From Xylanimonas ulmi (lineage in GTDB: Bacteria; Actinomycetota; Actinomycetes; Actinomycetales; Cellulomonadaceae), in NCBI RefSeq assembly GCF_004216535.1, contig NZ_SGWX01000001.1, positions 1,798,001 to 1,862,000 on the forward strand: a stretch of DNA of 64,000 nucleotides. The letters run 5' to 3'. Positions 1 through 8,846 of the stretch are shown here, piece after piece. Within the stretch, counting starts at the first letter, position 1. The number at the start of each line of letters is the position of its first letter. Made by a program: the position numbers and the translations under genes. Below the pieces are notes generated by a model. That model was not told where the DNA came from and did not search any database. It saw nothing but the letters and a program-made list of their open reading frames with translations.

Positions 1-600
1 CTTCTCGTCACCCATGCCCTGCGGGTCCTGGGCATGGCGACGCCGCAATACGTCTCGCGGCTGACCGGGCTGCCCGAGGGCGAGATCGCCGACGCGCTGG
101 CCTCGGCGCAGCGCGATGACCTCGTGCGCGCCCGCACCGGGCGGCTCGCCGGGTGGTCGCTCACCGCGGCCGGGCGAGTCTGGCATGCCCGCGCGCTCGC
201 CGAGGAGCTGGAGCGCAGCGGTGTGCGTGGCGAGGTGGAGCGCGCGCACGAGGCGTTCGTCGCGCTCAACCAGCCGTTCAAGCGCATCTGCACGAGCTGG
301 CAGGTCAAGGACGCCGTTCCCAACGACCACGCCGACGCCGCGTACGACCGTGCGGTCCTCGAACGGCTTGAGGCCCTGCACCGCGAGGCCATGGGCCTGA
401 CCGGCGGGCTCGCGCACGCGCTGCCACGGTTCGGCTGGTACTCCTCGGCCCTCACCGACGCGCGCGACCGGTTGCTCGGCGGCGACCTCGGTGCGCTGTC
501 GGCGCCCCTGTCCGGCAGCTACCACGACCTGTGGATGGCGCTGCACCAAGACCTGCTCTCGACGCTGGGCCGCGAGCGCTCTGCGAAGGACGGACACTGA
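1..600 (+). CDS. Winged-helix (MarR-like) protein, 5' partial
   Basis: The reading frame is open from the first base, so the true start lies upstream; a Met codon at 34 is internal. The visible N-terminal part (ATPQYVSRLTGLPEGEIADA, then a basic stretch and LTAAGR) looks like a MarR-type winged helix. The rest is an uncharacterised helical region with HEAFVALNQPFKRICTSW and a WYSSALTDARDRLLGG stretch. The stop at 598-600 is 2 nt before the ppdK start, so the two genes are almost certainly co-transcribed and coupled. It could be a regulator or an accessory subunit of the short dikinase. The family is not recognised with certainty. Confidence 0.7.
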   Translation, partial: LLVTHALRVLGMATPQYVSRLTGLPEGEIADALASAQRDDLVRARTGRLAGWSLTAAGRVWHARALAEELERSGVRGEVERAHEAFVALNQPFKRICTSWQVKDAVPNDHADAAYDRAVLERLEALHREAMGLTGGLAHALPRFGWYSSALTDARDRLLGGDLGALSAPLSGSYHDLWMALHQDLLSTLGRERSAKDGH

Positions 601-602
601 TC

Positions 603-2267
603 ATGCTCCGCACCCGTGCCACCCGCCCGCTGCCCGTCGACCAGGCGCCCGGGGACGCCGTCTTCCCGTTCGACCACGCCCACGCCTCGCCGCCGCGCGA
701 GCTGACGGACCTGCTGGGCGGCAAGGGCGCCGGACTGGCCGAGATGACCTCGGCGCTGGGCCTGCCCGTGCCGCCCGGGTTCACCCTCGCGGTGCCGCTG
801 TGCCGCCGGTACCGCGCCGCGGGCTGGCCTGCGGGCCTCGACGCCGCGCTGCGGTCGGCGGTCGCGAGGCTGAGCGAGACGATGGGCCGGTCGTTCGGCG
901 ACCCGGCGGACCCGCTGCTTCTGGCGGTGCGCAGCGGGGCTCCGCGATCCATGCCGGGCATGCTCGACACGGTGCTCAACATCGGGCTCAACGACGAGAC
1001 CGCCCACGCCCTGGCCGAACGATCCGGTGACCCGTCGTTCGCGTGGGACACCTACCAAAGGTTCCTGCACCTGTACGCCACCACCGTCATGGGCGTGCCC
1101 GACGGGCGGCTGCCGCCGCGCGCGGACGCCCGGGCGCAGGATCCGCGGCAGCGGGTCGCCGCCCTCAAGGCGGCCGTCGAGGCCGCGGCGGGCCAGGGCG
1201 TCCCGACCGACCCCGACGTCCAGCTCCGCCAGGCCGTCGAAGCCGTCTTCCGGTCGTGGGACTCCCCGCGCGCCCGCGCGTCTCGGGCCACGGAGGGAGT
1301 CGACGACGACCTGGGCACCGCCGTCAACGTGCAGGCCATGGTGTTCGGCAACGACGGCGCCGACTCGGGCACCGGCGTCGTGTTCACACGCGACCCCACG
1401 ACGGGCCACGACGTGCTCTACGGCGACTACCTGCCCCACGCGCAGGGCGAGGACGTGGTGGCGGGCAAGGCCATGACGCTGCCGATCGCGCGCATGGCCG
1501 AGCACGTGCCGGACGCCCACCGCGACCTGTGCGCCGCGCTGCGGCGCCTGGAGGCCCACTACCGCGACATCTGCGACGTCGAGTTCACGGTCGAGAGGGG
1601 CAGGCTGTGGCTGCTGCAGACGCGCGTCGCGCGGCGCGGAGCGGTCGCCGCGGTGCGCGCGGCCGTGCGCATGACGCACGACGGCGCCATCGCCCTGACC
1701 CCCGCGGAGGCCGTCGCGCGTGTGCCCGCCGACCTGCGGGCCAGAGCCCGGCACGAGGTGCTCGACCAGGAGGGCTGCGCGGTCGAGTCGACGGCGCCCT
1801 CGCTGGGCTCGGGGATCGGCGTCTCCCCCGGGCGCGCGTCCGGCCGGGTCGTGCTGTCGAGCGAGGAGGCCGCCGAGACGGAGGGCGACTACATCCTCGT
1901 GCGCCCCGAGACGAGCCCCGACGACATCGCCGGGATGTCGGCCGCGGCGGGTGTCCTCACGACGACCGGCGGCCTGGTCAGCCACGCGGCGGTGGTGGCC
2001 CGCGGCTGGGGTGTGCCGACCGTCGTCGGCGCGCATCACCTGACGGTCGGCGCCGAGGGCGTCCTCGACGGCGGGCGTGTCGTCGCCCGCGCCGGTGACG
2101 TGATCACGATCGACGGCGCCACCGGGCAGATCTGGCGCGGGGCCGCGGCCGAGCACGCCGAGGCGGCCGACCCCGAGCGGATCCTCGCGAACCGGCTGCC
2201 CGAGCTGGCGGTGCTGGAGCGATGGGCGGGCGCCGACGACCACCGAGACGAGGAGCGAGCCCGATGA
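603..2267 (+). CDS. ppdK: Short pyruvate phosphate dikinase-like protein lacking the PEP/pyruvate barrel
   Basis: The 554-residue product starts at the ATG at 603, directly after the upstream stop; an in-frame ATG at 531 would overlap the upstream gene. The N-terminal ATP-grasp half is clearly PPDK-like (LLGGKGAGLAEM near residue 40; VRSGAPRSMPGMLDTVLNIG; TYQRFLHLYATTVMGV). The phosphohistidine swivel domain follows, with His461 in TTGGLVSHAAVVARG. Full PPDK (about 870-900 residues) continues into a TIM barrel that binds PEP/pyruvate; here the gene stops about 90 residues after the His. Similar short proteins are annotated ppdK in mycobacteria. The acceptor of the phosphoryl group is unknown. 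The stop overlaps the ferredoxin start (ATGA). Confidence 0.85.
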   Translation: MLRTRATRPLPVDQAPGDAVFPFDHAHASPPRELTDLLGGKGAGLAEMTSALGLPVPPGFTLAVPLCRRYRAAGWPAGLDAALRSAVARLSETMGRSFGDPADPLLLAVRSGAPRSMPGMLDTVLNIGLNDETAHALAERSGDPSFAWDTYQRFLHLYATTVMGVPDGRLPPRADARAQDPRQRVAALKAAVEAAAGQGVPTDPDVQLRQAVEAVFRSWDSPRARASRATEGVDDDLGTAVNVQAMVFGNDGADSGTGVVFTRDPTTGHDVLYGDYLPHAQGEDVVAGKAMTLPIARMAEHVPDAHRDLCAALRRLEAHYRDICDVEFTVERGRLWLLQTRVARRGAVAAVRAAVRMTHDGAIALTPAEAVARVPADLRARARHEVLDQEGCAVESTAPSLGSGIGVSPGRASGRVVLSSEEAAETEGDYILVRPETSPDDIAGMSAAAGVLTTTGGLVSHAAVVARGWGVPTVVGAHHLTVGAEGVLDGGRVVARAGDVITIDGATGQIWRGAAAEHAEAADPERILANRLPELAVLERWAGADDHRDEERAR

Positions 2268-2458
2268 GGATCTGTGTGGACCGCGACCGGTGCACCACCC
2301 TCGGCGTGTGCGAGGCGGCGGCGCCCGACGTGTTCGAGATCGACGACGAGGGGACGCTGGTGCTCAAGGTGACGGTCGTCGACGAGGGCAACCGCGAGGC
2401 CGTCGAGGCCGCCGTCGACGCCTGCCCGACCGAGGCGCTGCGCATCGAGGAGTGCTGA
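2264..2458 (+). CDS. Small [3Fe-4S]-type ferredoxin
   Basis: This 64-residue acidic protein has Cys10, Cys16 and Cys53 followed by Pro, with five residues between the first two. That pattern fits the actinobacterial single-cluster ferredoxins (VDxxxC-x5-C ... DACPTEAL) that usually feed cytochrome P450s or Rieske oxygenases. Cys4 and the C-terminal Cys64 are additional. It starts at an ATG overlapping the ppdK stop and is followed 6 nt later by its probable reductase. No P450 or oxygenase gene is in the window, so the electron acceptor is not evident. Confidence 0.88.
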   Translation: MRICVDRDRCTTLGVCEAAAPDVFEIDDEGTLVLKVTVVDEGNREAVEAAVDACPTEALRIEEC

Positions 2459-2464
2459 GCAGCG

Positions 2465-3670
2465 GTGGAGCGCGTCGTGATCGTCGGCGCCGGCCTGGCC
2501 GGGATGCGCGCGGCCCAAGCCGCCCGCAAGGCGGGGTTCGCGGGACGGCTCACGCTCATCGGGGCCGAGCCGCACGCGCCCTACGACCGGCCCACGCTGT
2601 CCAAGGCCTTCCTCGCGGACGCCGGGCCGCTGGACACACCGCTCCTGACCGGGGCCGACCGGATCGCGGACGACCTCGACGCCGAGGTGCTGCTCGGCGC
2701 CGGGGCCAGCGGACTCGACACGCAGGAGCGCGTGGTGAGCGTCGACGGCCGCGAGACGCCCTATGACGCGCTCCTCATCGCCACCGGCGCCCAGGCCCGC
2801 ACCCTGCCGGGGACGGCGGGCCTGGCCGGCGTGCACACCCTGCGCACGGTCGACGACGCCCGCGCCGTGCGCGCACACCTCGACGCCGGAGCGCGCACGG
2901 TGGTGGTCGGCGCGGGGTTCATCGGCGCCGAGGTGGCCTCTGCGGCGCGCAGACGAGGGCTCGACGTGACCATCCTGGAGTCGCTGCCCACCCCGCTGAC
3001 CCGCTCGGTCGGCGCCACCGCGGGGGCGGCACTGGCCGCCCTGCATTCGCGCCATGGCGCCGCGCTGCGCTGCGGCGTCATGGTGGCGGGTTTGGAGGGC
3101 GAGGGGCGCGTCAGGGGGGTGCGCCTCATGGACGGGTCCCTCGTGCGCGCGGACCTCGTGGTCGTCGGGATCGGAGCGACGCCGGACATTACGTGGCTGG
3201 CCGAGTCGGGGCTGCGGCTCGACGGCGGTGTGGTGTGCGACGCGACGCTCGCCACCGGCGCGCCCGGCGTCTACGCCGCCGGGGACGTCGCCCGCTGGGC
3301 CCACCCTCAATTCGGCGTCTCGATGCGCCTGGAGCACTGGACCAACGCCTCCGAGCAGGGCGCCCACGCGATGCGCAACGCGCTCGACCCGCGGGCCGCG
3401 ACCCCGTTTGCGCACGTGCCGTTCTTCTGGTCCGACTGGTACGAGGACCGGATCCAGTTCGTCGGCGTCCCCGACGGCGAGCCCTCCGTCGTCGCGGGCG
3501 GGTGGGACGAGCCCGCCTTCGTCGCGCTGTACCGCACGGGCGACCGCCTCGTCGGCGCCCTGGCCCTCAACCGGCGTGGCGACATCATGAAGTACCGCGC
3601 GCTCATCGCCCGAGGGGCGTCGTGGGCGGACGGACTCGCACTGGCGGCGAGCCGCGTGCGCCCCGCCTGA
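2465..3670 (+). CDS. FAD/NAD(P)H-dependent ferredoxin reductase
   Basis: The 401-residue protein has the layout of rhodocoxin/putidaredoxin reductases. The FAD Rossmann motif VGAGLAGMRAAQAAR is at the extreme N terminus, followed by ATGAQAR, a second dinucleotide motif GAGFIGAEVASAARRRG near residue 145, and the FAD-binding YAAGDVARW near residue 275. A C-terminal reductase domain follows (FFWSDWYEDRIQFVG). The start is a GTG at 2465. Together with the adjacent ferredoxin it forms an NAD(P)H to FAD to Fe-S electron transfer pair. Its co-transcription with a truncated PPDK is unusual. It converges on truB. Confidence 0.9.
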   Translation: MERVVIVGAGLAGMRAAQAARKAGFAGRLTLIGAEPHAPYDRPTLSKAFLADAGPLDTPLLTGADRIADDLDAEVLLGAGASGLDTQERVVSVDGRETPYDALLIATGAQARTLPGTAGLAGVHTLRTVDDARAVRAHLDAGARTVVVGAGFIGAEVASAARRRGLDVTILESLPTPLTRSVGATAGAALAALHSRHGAALRCGVMVAGLEGEGRVRGVRLMDGSLVRADLVVVGIGATPDITWLAESGLRLDGGVVCDATLATGAPGVYAAGDVARWAHPQFGVSMRLEHWTNASEQGAHAMRNALDPRAATPFAHVPFFWSDWYEDRIQFVGVPDGEPSVVAGGWDEPAFVALYRTGDRLVGALALNRRGDIMKYRALIARGASWADGLALAASRVRPA

Positions 3671-3728
3671 CGTGCGCCGCCTCACGTGCGCCCCGCCGGG
3701 CCGCCCCCGCGCCGTCGCCCGGGCGGCG

Positions 3729-4778
3729 TCAGGCCGCGGCGAGCACCAGCACCGGCCGAGCGAGGTCCTCGCCGCGGCGCCGGGAGTCCTCCAACAGCGC
3801 GACCAGGGCGCCGTCAGGCCCGATCGCGGCCACGGTCTCCGCTCGCCCCGTCGGCGTGATCGGGCGGCCATACCCCAGATCGCGGGCCTCGTCCGCCGAG
3901 AGCGGGCGCACGGGGAAGGTGGCCCGCGCGGCGTCGGCGAGCGGGATCGTGGCGAGCACGCCGTCGGCGTCGGCCTGGGCCTCCATGGCCTCCAGCGTGC
4001 GCGCGTCGGCGAGGGTGTGGCCGCCGACCCGGGTGCGCCGCAACGCGGTCAGGTGGCCGGCGGAGCCGAGTGCCGCGCCGAGGTCGCGAGCGAGCGCGCG
4101 CACGTAGGTGCCCGAGGAGACCGTGACGGTGACGTCGACGTCGAGCACCGGGATCGCGGGGGTCTCGACAGGCTCGACCGGCGTGGGGGTCTCGACCGGC
4201 GCGGGGGTCTTGACGGGCGCGGGAGGGGTCTCGACAGGCTCGACCGGGGGTGGCGCCACGGCCGTCGTCGCGCGCGCGGTGTGGACGGTGAACTCGCTCA
4301 CGGTGACGGGACGGGCCTTGAGGTCGACCTGCTCGCCCGCGCGGGCGAGGGCGTAGGCGCGCTTGCCGTCGACCTTGATCGCCGAGACCGTCGTGGGCAC
4401 CTGGAGGATGTCGCCCGTCAGGTCCGCGACCGCGGCGCGCAGCGCGGCGTCGTCGGCCGACCCGGTGTAGCCGGGCGTCGCCGCGACCTCGCCCTCGGCG
4501 TCGTCGGTCGTGGTGCCGACGCCGAGCCGGATGGTGGCGTCGTACGCCTTGTCGGCGCCGACGACGTACGTCAGCAGCTTGGTCGCCTTGCCGACGCCGA
4601 CCACGAGCACGCCCGTGGCCATGGGGTCGAGCGTGCCGGCGTGGCCGACCTTGCGCGTGCCGGCCAGCCGGCGGACCCGCCCGACGACGTCGTGGCTGGT
4701 CCACCCGGCCGGCTTGTCGACGACGACGAACCCGTCGGGCGCCGTGGGGCGGCGCGGCGGGCGCGCAGCGTCGGGCAC
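3729..4778 (-). CDS. truB: tRNA pseudouridine(55) synthase with repeat-derived insert
   Basis: TruB isomerises U55 in the T-loop of tRNAs. The protein of 349 residues has VVVDKPAGWTSHDVV at the start, the catalytic Asp in GHAGTLDPMATGVL, and the late motif SGTYVRALARDLG. It is longer than usual because residues of about 173-210 form a Pro/Val/Glu/Thr linker with two copies of VEPVET. These are encoded by two copies of the dispersed repeat at 4161-4180 and 4227-4246, placed just before a conserved strand. The start is a GTG at 4778, 1 nt after the rbfA stop, so it is translationally coupled to rbfA. Confidence 0.95.
   Translation of the reverse strand: MPDAARPPRRPTAPDGFVVVDKPAGWTSHDVVGRVRRLAGTRKVGHAGTLDPMATGVLVVGVGKATKLLTYVVGADKAYDATIRLGVGTTTDDAEGEVAATPGYTGSADDAALRAAVADLTGDILQVPTTVSAIKVDGKRAYALARAGEQVDLKARPVTVSEFTVHTARATTAVAPPPVEPVETPPAPVKTPAPVETPTPVEPVETPAIPVLDVDVTVTVSSGTYVRALARDLGAALGSAGHLTALRRTRVGGHTLADARTLEAMEAQADADGVLATIPLADAARATFPVRPLSADEARDLGYGRPITPTGRAETVAAIGPDGALVALLEDSRRRGEDLARPVLVLAAA
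4161..4246. repeat. Two dispersed-repeat copies joined by degenerate 18-bp units, inside truB
   Basis: Copies of GGTCTCGACAGGCTCGACCG lie at 4161-4180 and 4227-4246. Between them are two further degenerate units about 18 bp long, of the type GGGGTCTCGACCGGCGCG. All remain in frame with truB and encode a Pro/Thr/Val/Glu linker. Confidence 0.9.
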
Positions 4779-4779
4779 C

Positions 4780-5232
4780 TCAGGCCTCGTCGTCGAGGGC
4801 GTCGTCCTCGTCGTCGTGCGGCTTGCGGTACGGGTCCTCGTCGCCCGCGAACGCCTTGCCCGCGCGCAGCGCGGCGAGCTCCTCGTCGCGGCGGCGGGCC
4901 TCGGCGAGCGCGGCCGTCAGGTGCGCCGCCGTCTCGGGGACGGCGTCGAGGTGGAAGTCGATGGTCGGGGTCAGGCGGACGCCCGTCTGCTTGCCGACCT
5001 CGGAGCGGATGAGGCCCTTGGCGCTCTCGAGCGCCGCGGCCGTGCCGGCGCGCTCCTCGTCGGAGCCGTAGACGGTGTAGAAGACCGAGGCGCCCTGCAG
5101 GTCACCGGTGACGCGCACGTCGGTGACGGTGACGAACCCGAGGCGCGGGTCCTTGATCCGGGTGTCGAGCATCTGGGCGACGATGACCTTGATGCGGTCG
5201 GCGAGCCGCTTGGCGCGCGGGTTCTCGTTCAT
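4780..5232 (-). CDS. rbfA: 30S ribosome-binding factor A
   Basis: RbfA assists 16S rRNA 5'-end maturation on the 30S subunit. The 150-residue protein begins [20 protein letters not shown] and has [18 protein letters not shown] and the KH-like core, then an acidic tail rich in Asp. The ATG at 5232 has an upstream AAAGGA ribosome-binding site; an in-frame extension to 5283 would run into the hairpin upstream and is rejected. It lies between infB and truB, its usual place. Confidence 0.95.
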   Translation of the reverse strand: MNENPRAKRLADRIKVIVAQMLDTRIKDPRLGFVTVTDVRVTGDLQGASVFYTVYGSDEERAGTAAALESAKGLIRSEVGKQTGVRLTPTIDFHLDAVPETAAHLTAALAEARRRDEELAALRAGKAFAGDEDPYRKPHDDEDDALDDEA

Positions 5233-5262
5233 GGGGGTCCTTTCAGGGCCGGCGACGCGAAC

Positions 5263-5322
5263 GGTGGTTGAGCCCGGGGCCACCCCCGCCAGGATTGGCG
5301 GGGGTGGTCGGGCTCAACCACC
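5263..5322 (-). terminator. Large hairpin between infB and rbfA built from repeat arms
   Basis: GGTGGTTGAGCCCG at 5263 pairs with CGGGCTCAACCACC ending at 5322, and an inner stem continues with CCACCCCCGCC against GGCGGGGGTGG. In the mRNA this forms a very stable hairpin around a 6-nt loop, 9 bp after infB. The arms match the outer part of the dispersed repeat. There is no U tract, so it may be an attenuator, an RNA-stability element or a transcript-end structure rather than a classical terminator. Confidence 0.7.
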
Positions 5323-5331
5323 GGGGTCGGG

Positions 5332-8244
5332 TCAGGAGCGCGGCTTCTCGCGCATCTCGAAGGTCTCGATGACGTCGCCCTCGGTGATGTCGTTGAACGA
5401 CCCGAGGCCGATGCCGCACTCGAAGCCCTCGCGGACCTCGGTGACATCGTCCTTCTCGCGACGCAGCGACTCGATCGTGAGGTTGTCCCCGACGACCTTG
5501 CCGCCGCGCAGCACGCGCGCCTTCGAGTTCCGTCGGATGGTGCCCGAGCGGATGATCGAACCGGCGATGTTGCCGAACTTCGAGGAGCGGAAGACCTGGC
5601 GGATCTCCGCGGTCCCGAGCTGGACCTCCTCGAACTCGGGCTTGAGCATGCCCTTGAGGGCCGCCTCGACGTCGTCGATCGCCTGGTAGATGACCGAGTA
5701 GAACTTGACCTCGACGCCCTCGCGGTCCGCCAGCTCCTCGACGCGCTCGCCGAACTTGACGTTGAAGCCGATGATCACGGCGTTGTCGACCGTGGCCAGG
5801 TTCACGTCGTTCTGCGTGATGGCGCCGACGCCGCGGTGGATGACGCGCAGCTCGACCTCCTCGCCCACGTCGATCTTGAGCAGCGCGTCCTCCAACGCCT
5901 CGACGGCGCCGGACACGTCACCCTTGATGACGAGGTTGAGGGTTTCGACCTTGCCGAGCTCAAGGGCCTTGGTGAAGTCCTCGAGGCTGATGCGCTTGCG
6001 GCGCTTGGCCAGGAGGGCGGCACGCTCGGCGGCCTCACGCTTCTCGGCGATCTGACGGGCGGTGCGCTCGTCAGGGGCGACGAGGAACGTGTCGCCCGCG
6101 CTGGGCACCGAGCTCAGGCCCAGCACCTGCACCGGACGCGCCGGCTCCGCGGCGTCGACCGCCTCGCCGTGCTCGTCGAACATCGCACGGACGCGGCCGT
6201 GGGCCGTGCCCGCGACGATCGCGTCGCCGACGTGGAGCGTGCCGGACTGCACCAGGACGGTGGCCACGGCGCCGCGCCCGCGGTCGAGGTTGGCCTCGAT
6301 CGCGACACCGCGCGCGTCCTTGTCCGGGTTGGCGCGCAGGTCGAGCGCGGCGTCCGCGGTCAGCAGGACGGCCTCCAGGAGGCTGTCGATGCCCATGCGG
6401 TTCTTCGCCGAGACGTCGACGAACATGGTGTCGCCGCCGTACTCCTCCGCGACCAGGTTGTACTCGGTGAGCTGCTGGCGGATCTTGGCGGGGTTGGCCG
6501 CCTCCTTGTCCACCTTGTTCACCGCGACCACGATCGGCACACCGGCGGCCTGGGCGTGGTTGAGCGCCTCGACCGTCTGCGGCATCACGCCGTCGTCGGC
6601 CGCGACCACGAGGATCGCGATGTCGGTGACCTGGGCGCCACGGGCACGCATGGCGGTGAACGCCTCGTGACCCGGGGTGTCGATGAACGTGATCGCGCGC
6701 TCGAGGCCCTCGTGCTCGGTGCGCACCTGGTAGGCGCCGATGTGCTGGGTGATGCCGCCGGCCTCGCCCGCGACAACGTCCGTCGAGCGGATCGCGTCGA
6801 GGAGCTTGGTCTTGCCGTGGTCGACGTGACCCATGACGGTGACGACGGGCGGACGCGGGGCGAGGTCCTCGTCGGACTCCGCCTCGAGCTCGGCGTCCAG
6901 GTCGATGTCGAACGACCCGAGCAGCTCGCGGTCCTCCTCCTCGGCCGAGACCATCTCGATCTTGTAGCCGAGCTCCTCACCGAGGACGCCGAACGTCGCC
7001 TCGTCGAGCGACTGCGTCGCGGTGGCCATCTCACCGAGGTGGAACAGCACGGTCACCAGCGACGCGGGGTTCGCGTCGATCTTGTCGGCGAAGTCATTGA
7101 GCGAGGCGCCCTGACGCAGGCGGACGATCGTCTCGCCGTTGCCGCGCGGGACGGACACGCCGCCCAGCGACGGCGCCTGCATCGCCTCGAACTCCTGCCG
7201 CTTCGCGCGCTTCGACTTGCGCCCGCGGACCGGACGACCGCCTGCGCGGCCGAACGCGCCCTGCGTGGAGCCACGACCGGCGCCACCACGGCCACCGCCA
7301 CCGGGACGACCGGCGAAGCCGCCGCCACCACCGGGAGCGCCACCGCCACCAGGACGGCCGCCGAAGCCGCCGCCACCACCGGGGCGACCACGGCCGCCGC
7401 CAGCGCCGGCGCCAGCCGGGCGCTCGCCCGGACGGGGCATGGAGGTGCGGCCCGGCATCATGCCGGGGTTCGGGCGCGGACCACCGGGGCGGGGCGCCGC
7501 GGGGCGCGGGCCACCCGGACGGGGACCGCCGGGACGGGGACCGCCCGGACGCTCGCCGGCCGAGGCCGCGGGAGCGTTCTCGTTGCGCGCGCCGTCACGC
7601 TCGCCGCGCTGCCCCGGACGGGGCATGCCCTGCGACGAGGCGAACGGGTTGTTGCCCGGGCGCGGCGCGCCGGGACGACCGCCCTGGCGCGGCATGCCCT
7701 GCGACGAGGCGAACGGGTTGTTGCCCGGGCGCGGGGCGCCGGGGCGGCCACCACGCTCGCCGCCCTGGGCGGGGCGGGGCGCGCCGGGGCGCGGCGCGTT
7801 GCCCGCCGGACGCGGGGTGGCCGGGCGCGCAGGGGTCGCCTGCGGGCCGGGAGCCGGAGCGGCCGCACGCGCGGCCGGAGCGGGCCGCGGCGCGGCGGTC
7901 GGCGCCGCGGCTGCGGGAGCAGCCGGAGCCGGCGCGGCCGGAGCCGGAGCCGGCGCGGCGGGGGCTTGCGCAGCCGGGGCCGAAGCGGCCGGAGCCGCGG
8001 GCGCCGGGGTGGGCGCCGAGGGCGTCGTCGCGGGAGCGGCCTTCGCCGCGGGGGCGGCCTTGGCTGCGGGAGCGGCCGCCGGGGAGGCGCTCTTGTGCTT
8101 CTCACGCATCATGCGCTCGACCGGCGCCTCAAGCGTCGAGGACGCTGACCGGACGAACTCGCCTGCGGCCTTCAGATCGTCCAGCAGGGCCTTACTAGTC
8201 ACGCCGAGCTCCTTGGCGAGCTCGTGCACGCGGACCTTCGCCAC
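5332..8244 (-). CDS. infB: Translation initiation factor IF-2
   Basis: IF-2 is the GTPase that delivers initiator fMet-tRNA to the 30S subunit and promotes 50S joining. The 970-residue protein has an N-terminal [22 protein letters not shown] subdomain. A long Ala/Pro then Gly/Arg/Pro low-complexity region covers roughly residues 55-340. The G domain has GHVDHGKT near residue 470, DTPGHEAF and NKVDKE, and the C-terminal beta-barrels and fMet-tRNA domain follow. The start is a GTG at 8244 preceded by AGGAGA. The disordered region carries a 69-bp direct repeat (about 7622-7760). Confidence 0.97.
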   Translation of the reverse strand: MAKVRVHELAKELGVTSKALLDDLKAAGEFVRSASSTLEAPVERMMREKHKSASPAAAPAAKAAPAAKAAPATTPSAPTPAPAAPAASAPAAQAPAAPAPAPAAPAPAAPAAAAPTAAPRPAPAARAAAPAPGPQATPARPATPRPAGNAPRPGAPRPAQGGERGGRPGAPRPGNNPFASSQGMPRQGGRPGAPRPGNNPFASSQGMPRPGQRGERDGARNENAPAASAGERPGGPRPGGPRPGGPRPAAPRPGGPRPNPGMMPGRTSMPRPGERPAGAGAGGGRGRPGGGGGFGGRPGGGGAPGGGGGFAGRPGGGGRGGAGRGSTQGAFGRAGGRPVRGRKSKRAKRQEFEAMQAPSLGGVSVPRGNGETIVRLRQGASLNDFADKIDANPASLVTVLFHLGEMATATQSLDEATFGVLGEELGYKIEMVSAEEEDRELLGSFDIDLDAELEAESDEDLAPRPPVVTVMGHVDHGKTKLLDAIRSTDVVAGEAGGITQHIGAYQVRTEHEGLERAITFIDTPGHEAFTAMRARGAQVTDIAILVVAADDGVMPQTVEALNHAQAAGVPIVVAVNKVDKEAANPAKIRQQLTEYNLVAEEYGGDTMFVDVSAKNRMGIDSLLEAVLLTADAALDLRANPDKDARGVAIEANLDRGRGAVATVLVQSGTLHVGDAIVAGTAHGRVRAMFDEHGEAVDAAEPARPVQVLGLSSVPSAGDTFLVAPDERTARQIAEKREAAERAALLAKRRKRISLEDFTKALELGKVETLNLVIKGDVSGAVEALEDALLKIDVGEEVELRVIHRGVGAITQNDVNLATVDNAVIIGFNVKFGERVEELADREGVEVKFYSVIYQAIDDVEAALKGMLKPEFEEVQLGTAEIRQVFRSSKFGNIAGSIIRSGTIRRNSKARVLRGGKVVGDNLTIESLRREKDDVTEVREGFECGIGLGSFNDITEGDVIETFEMREKPRS
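7622..7759. repeat. 69-bp direct repeat within infB linker
   Basis: Two nearly identical 69-bp units start at 7622 and 7691. They encode two copies of a segment containing [13 protein letters not shown] in the disordered N-terminal linker of IF-2. The phase is 23 residues, so changes in copy number keep the frame. Confidence 0.85.
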
Positions 8245-8398
8245 ATCTCTCCTGTCTCGGCCCTCCCCGGGACAGGGTGGACCGTCGTTAGTACCGAGTA
8301 CTCATCGCTGGGGACTCATCGGGTGCCCATCGGCTTCTGACCCGCTTCCTTGTCGACGTACGCGTGGTGCGGCCGGGGCGTGGGCCCCGGTCGGGTTC

Positions 8399-8418
8399 CG
8401 TCCGCCGTGGGGCGGACG
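8399..8418 (-). terminator. Hairpin in the ylxR-infB gap
   Basis: CGTCCGCC and GGCGGACG form a perfect 8-bp stem with a 4-nt loop (8399-8418). A second GC-rich stem (GGCCGGGGC against GCCCCGGTC) lies just beside it at about 8370-8393. These sit in the 188-bp gap between ylxR and infB and could attenuate read-through of the nusA operon into infB. No T tract is seen. Confidence 0.45.
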
Positions 8419-8432
8419 TGCGGTGACCGTGG

Positions 8433-8846
8433 TCAACGCTCGGCGGACTCCAGGTGCTCCCGGACGCCCGCCAGGTCGAGCGGGGCGGTCACGCGCAGTG
8501 CGCGCGGCACGGCCCGCCGTCGAACGGCGAGGTCCAGGCACGCGGCGACGGGATGGATCCAGGCGCCGCGTCCCGGCAGGGCCTTGCGCTCGTCGACCAC
8601 GACACGGGGCGCTGCCCCGTCCGTGGCGTCCGGCACGAGGACCAGCCTCCAAAGTGCCGACCGCAGGTCGCGCTCCCGGCATCCGACGCACGTGCGCACC
8701 GGTCCGGCGGAGCCCGTGGAACGGGCCACCGGTGAGGCGGTGCGTGAGCGTGCTGGACCCTGGGCGCGCGGCCCGGTCGCCGACAGTCTAGCGCGCGGGT
8801 CGTGCTGCGAGGGAACCGGCGCCTGCGGCGCGGGCGCCGGGCTCAC
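8433..8846 (-). CDS. ylxR: YlxR-family RNA-binding protein (DUF448)
   Basis: The core [19 protein letters not shown] and GRGAWIHP motifs identify the small YlxR/DUF448 family, which is nearly always encoded between nusA and infB. The reading frame of 137 residues has about 45 extra residues before the core. I use the GTG at 8846 because it overlaps the nusA stop as GTGA, typical of coupled genes here, but a downstream start closer to the conserved core is possible. Confidence 0.88.
   Translation of the reverse strand: MSPAPAPQAPVPSQHDPRARLSATGPRAQGPARSRTASPVARSTGSAGPVRTCVGCRERDLRSALWRLVLVPDATDGAAPRVVVDERKALPGRGAWIHPVAACLDLAVRRRAVPRALRVTAPLDLAGVREHLESAER

Noticed and set aside
531-602. Upstream extension of ppdK to an ATG at 531
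   Set aside because: It would overlap the upstream gene by 70 bp; the ATG at 603 directly follows that gene's stop and precedes the conserved domain.
519-2243. Long minus-strand frame opposite ppdK
   Set aside because: It is an antisense shadow typical of high-GC coding DNA; its product is His/Arg/Gly-rich with no domain, and the plus-strand product is a clear PPDK.
8284-8300. AGTACCGAGTACT near infB as a partner of the CCGAGTACTCGG palindrome near rpsP
   Set aside because: The shared core is only about ten bases, and the contexts differ; too weak to claim a common operator.
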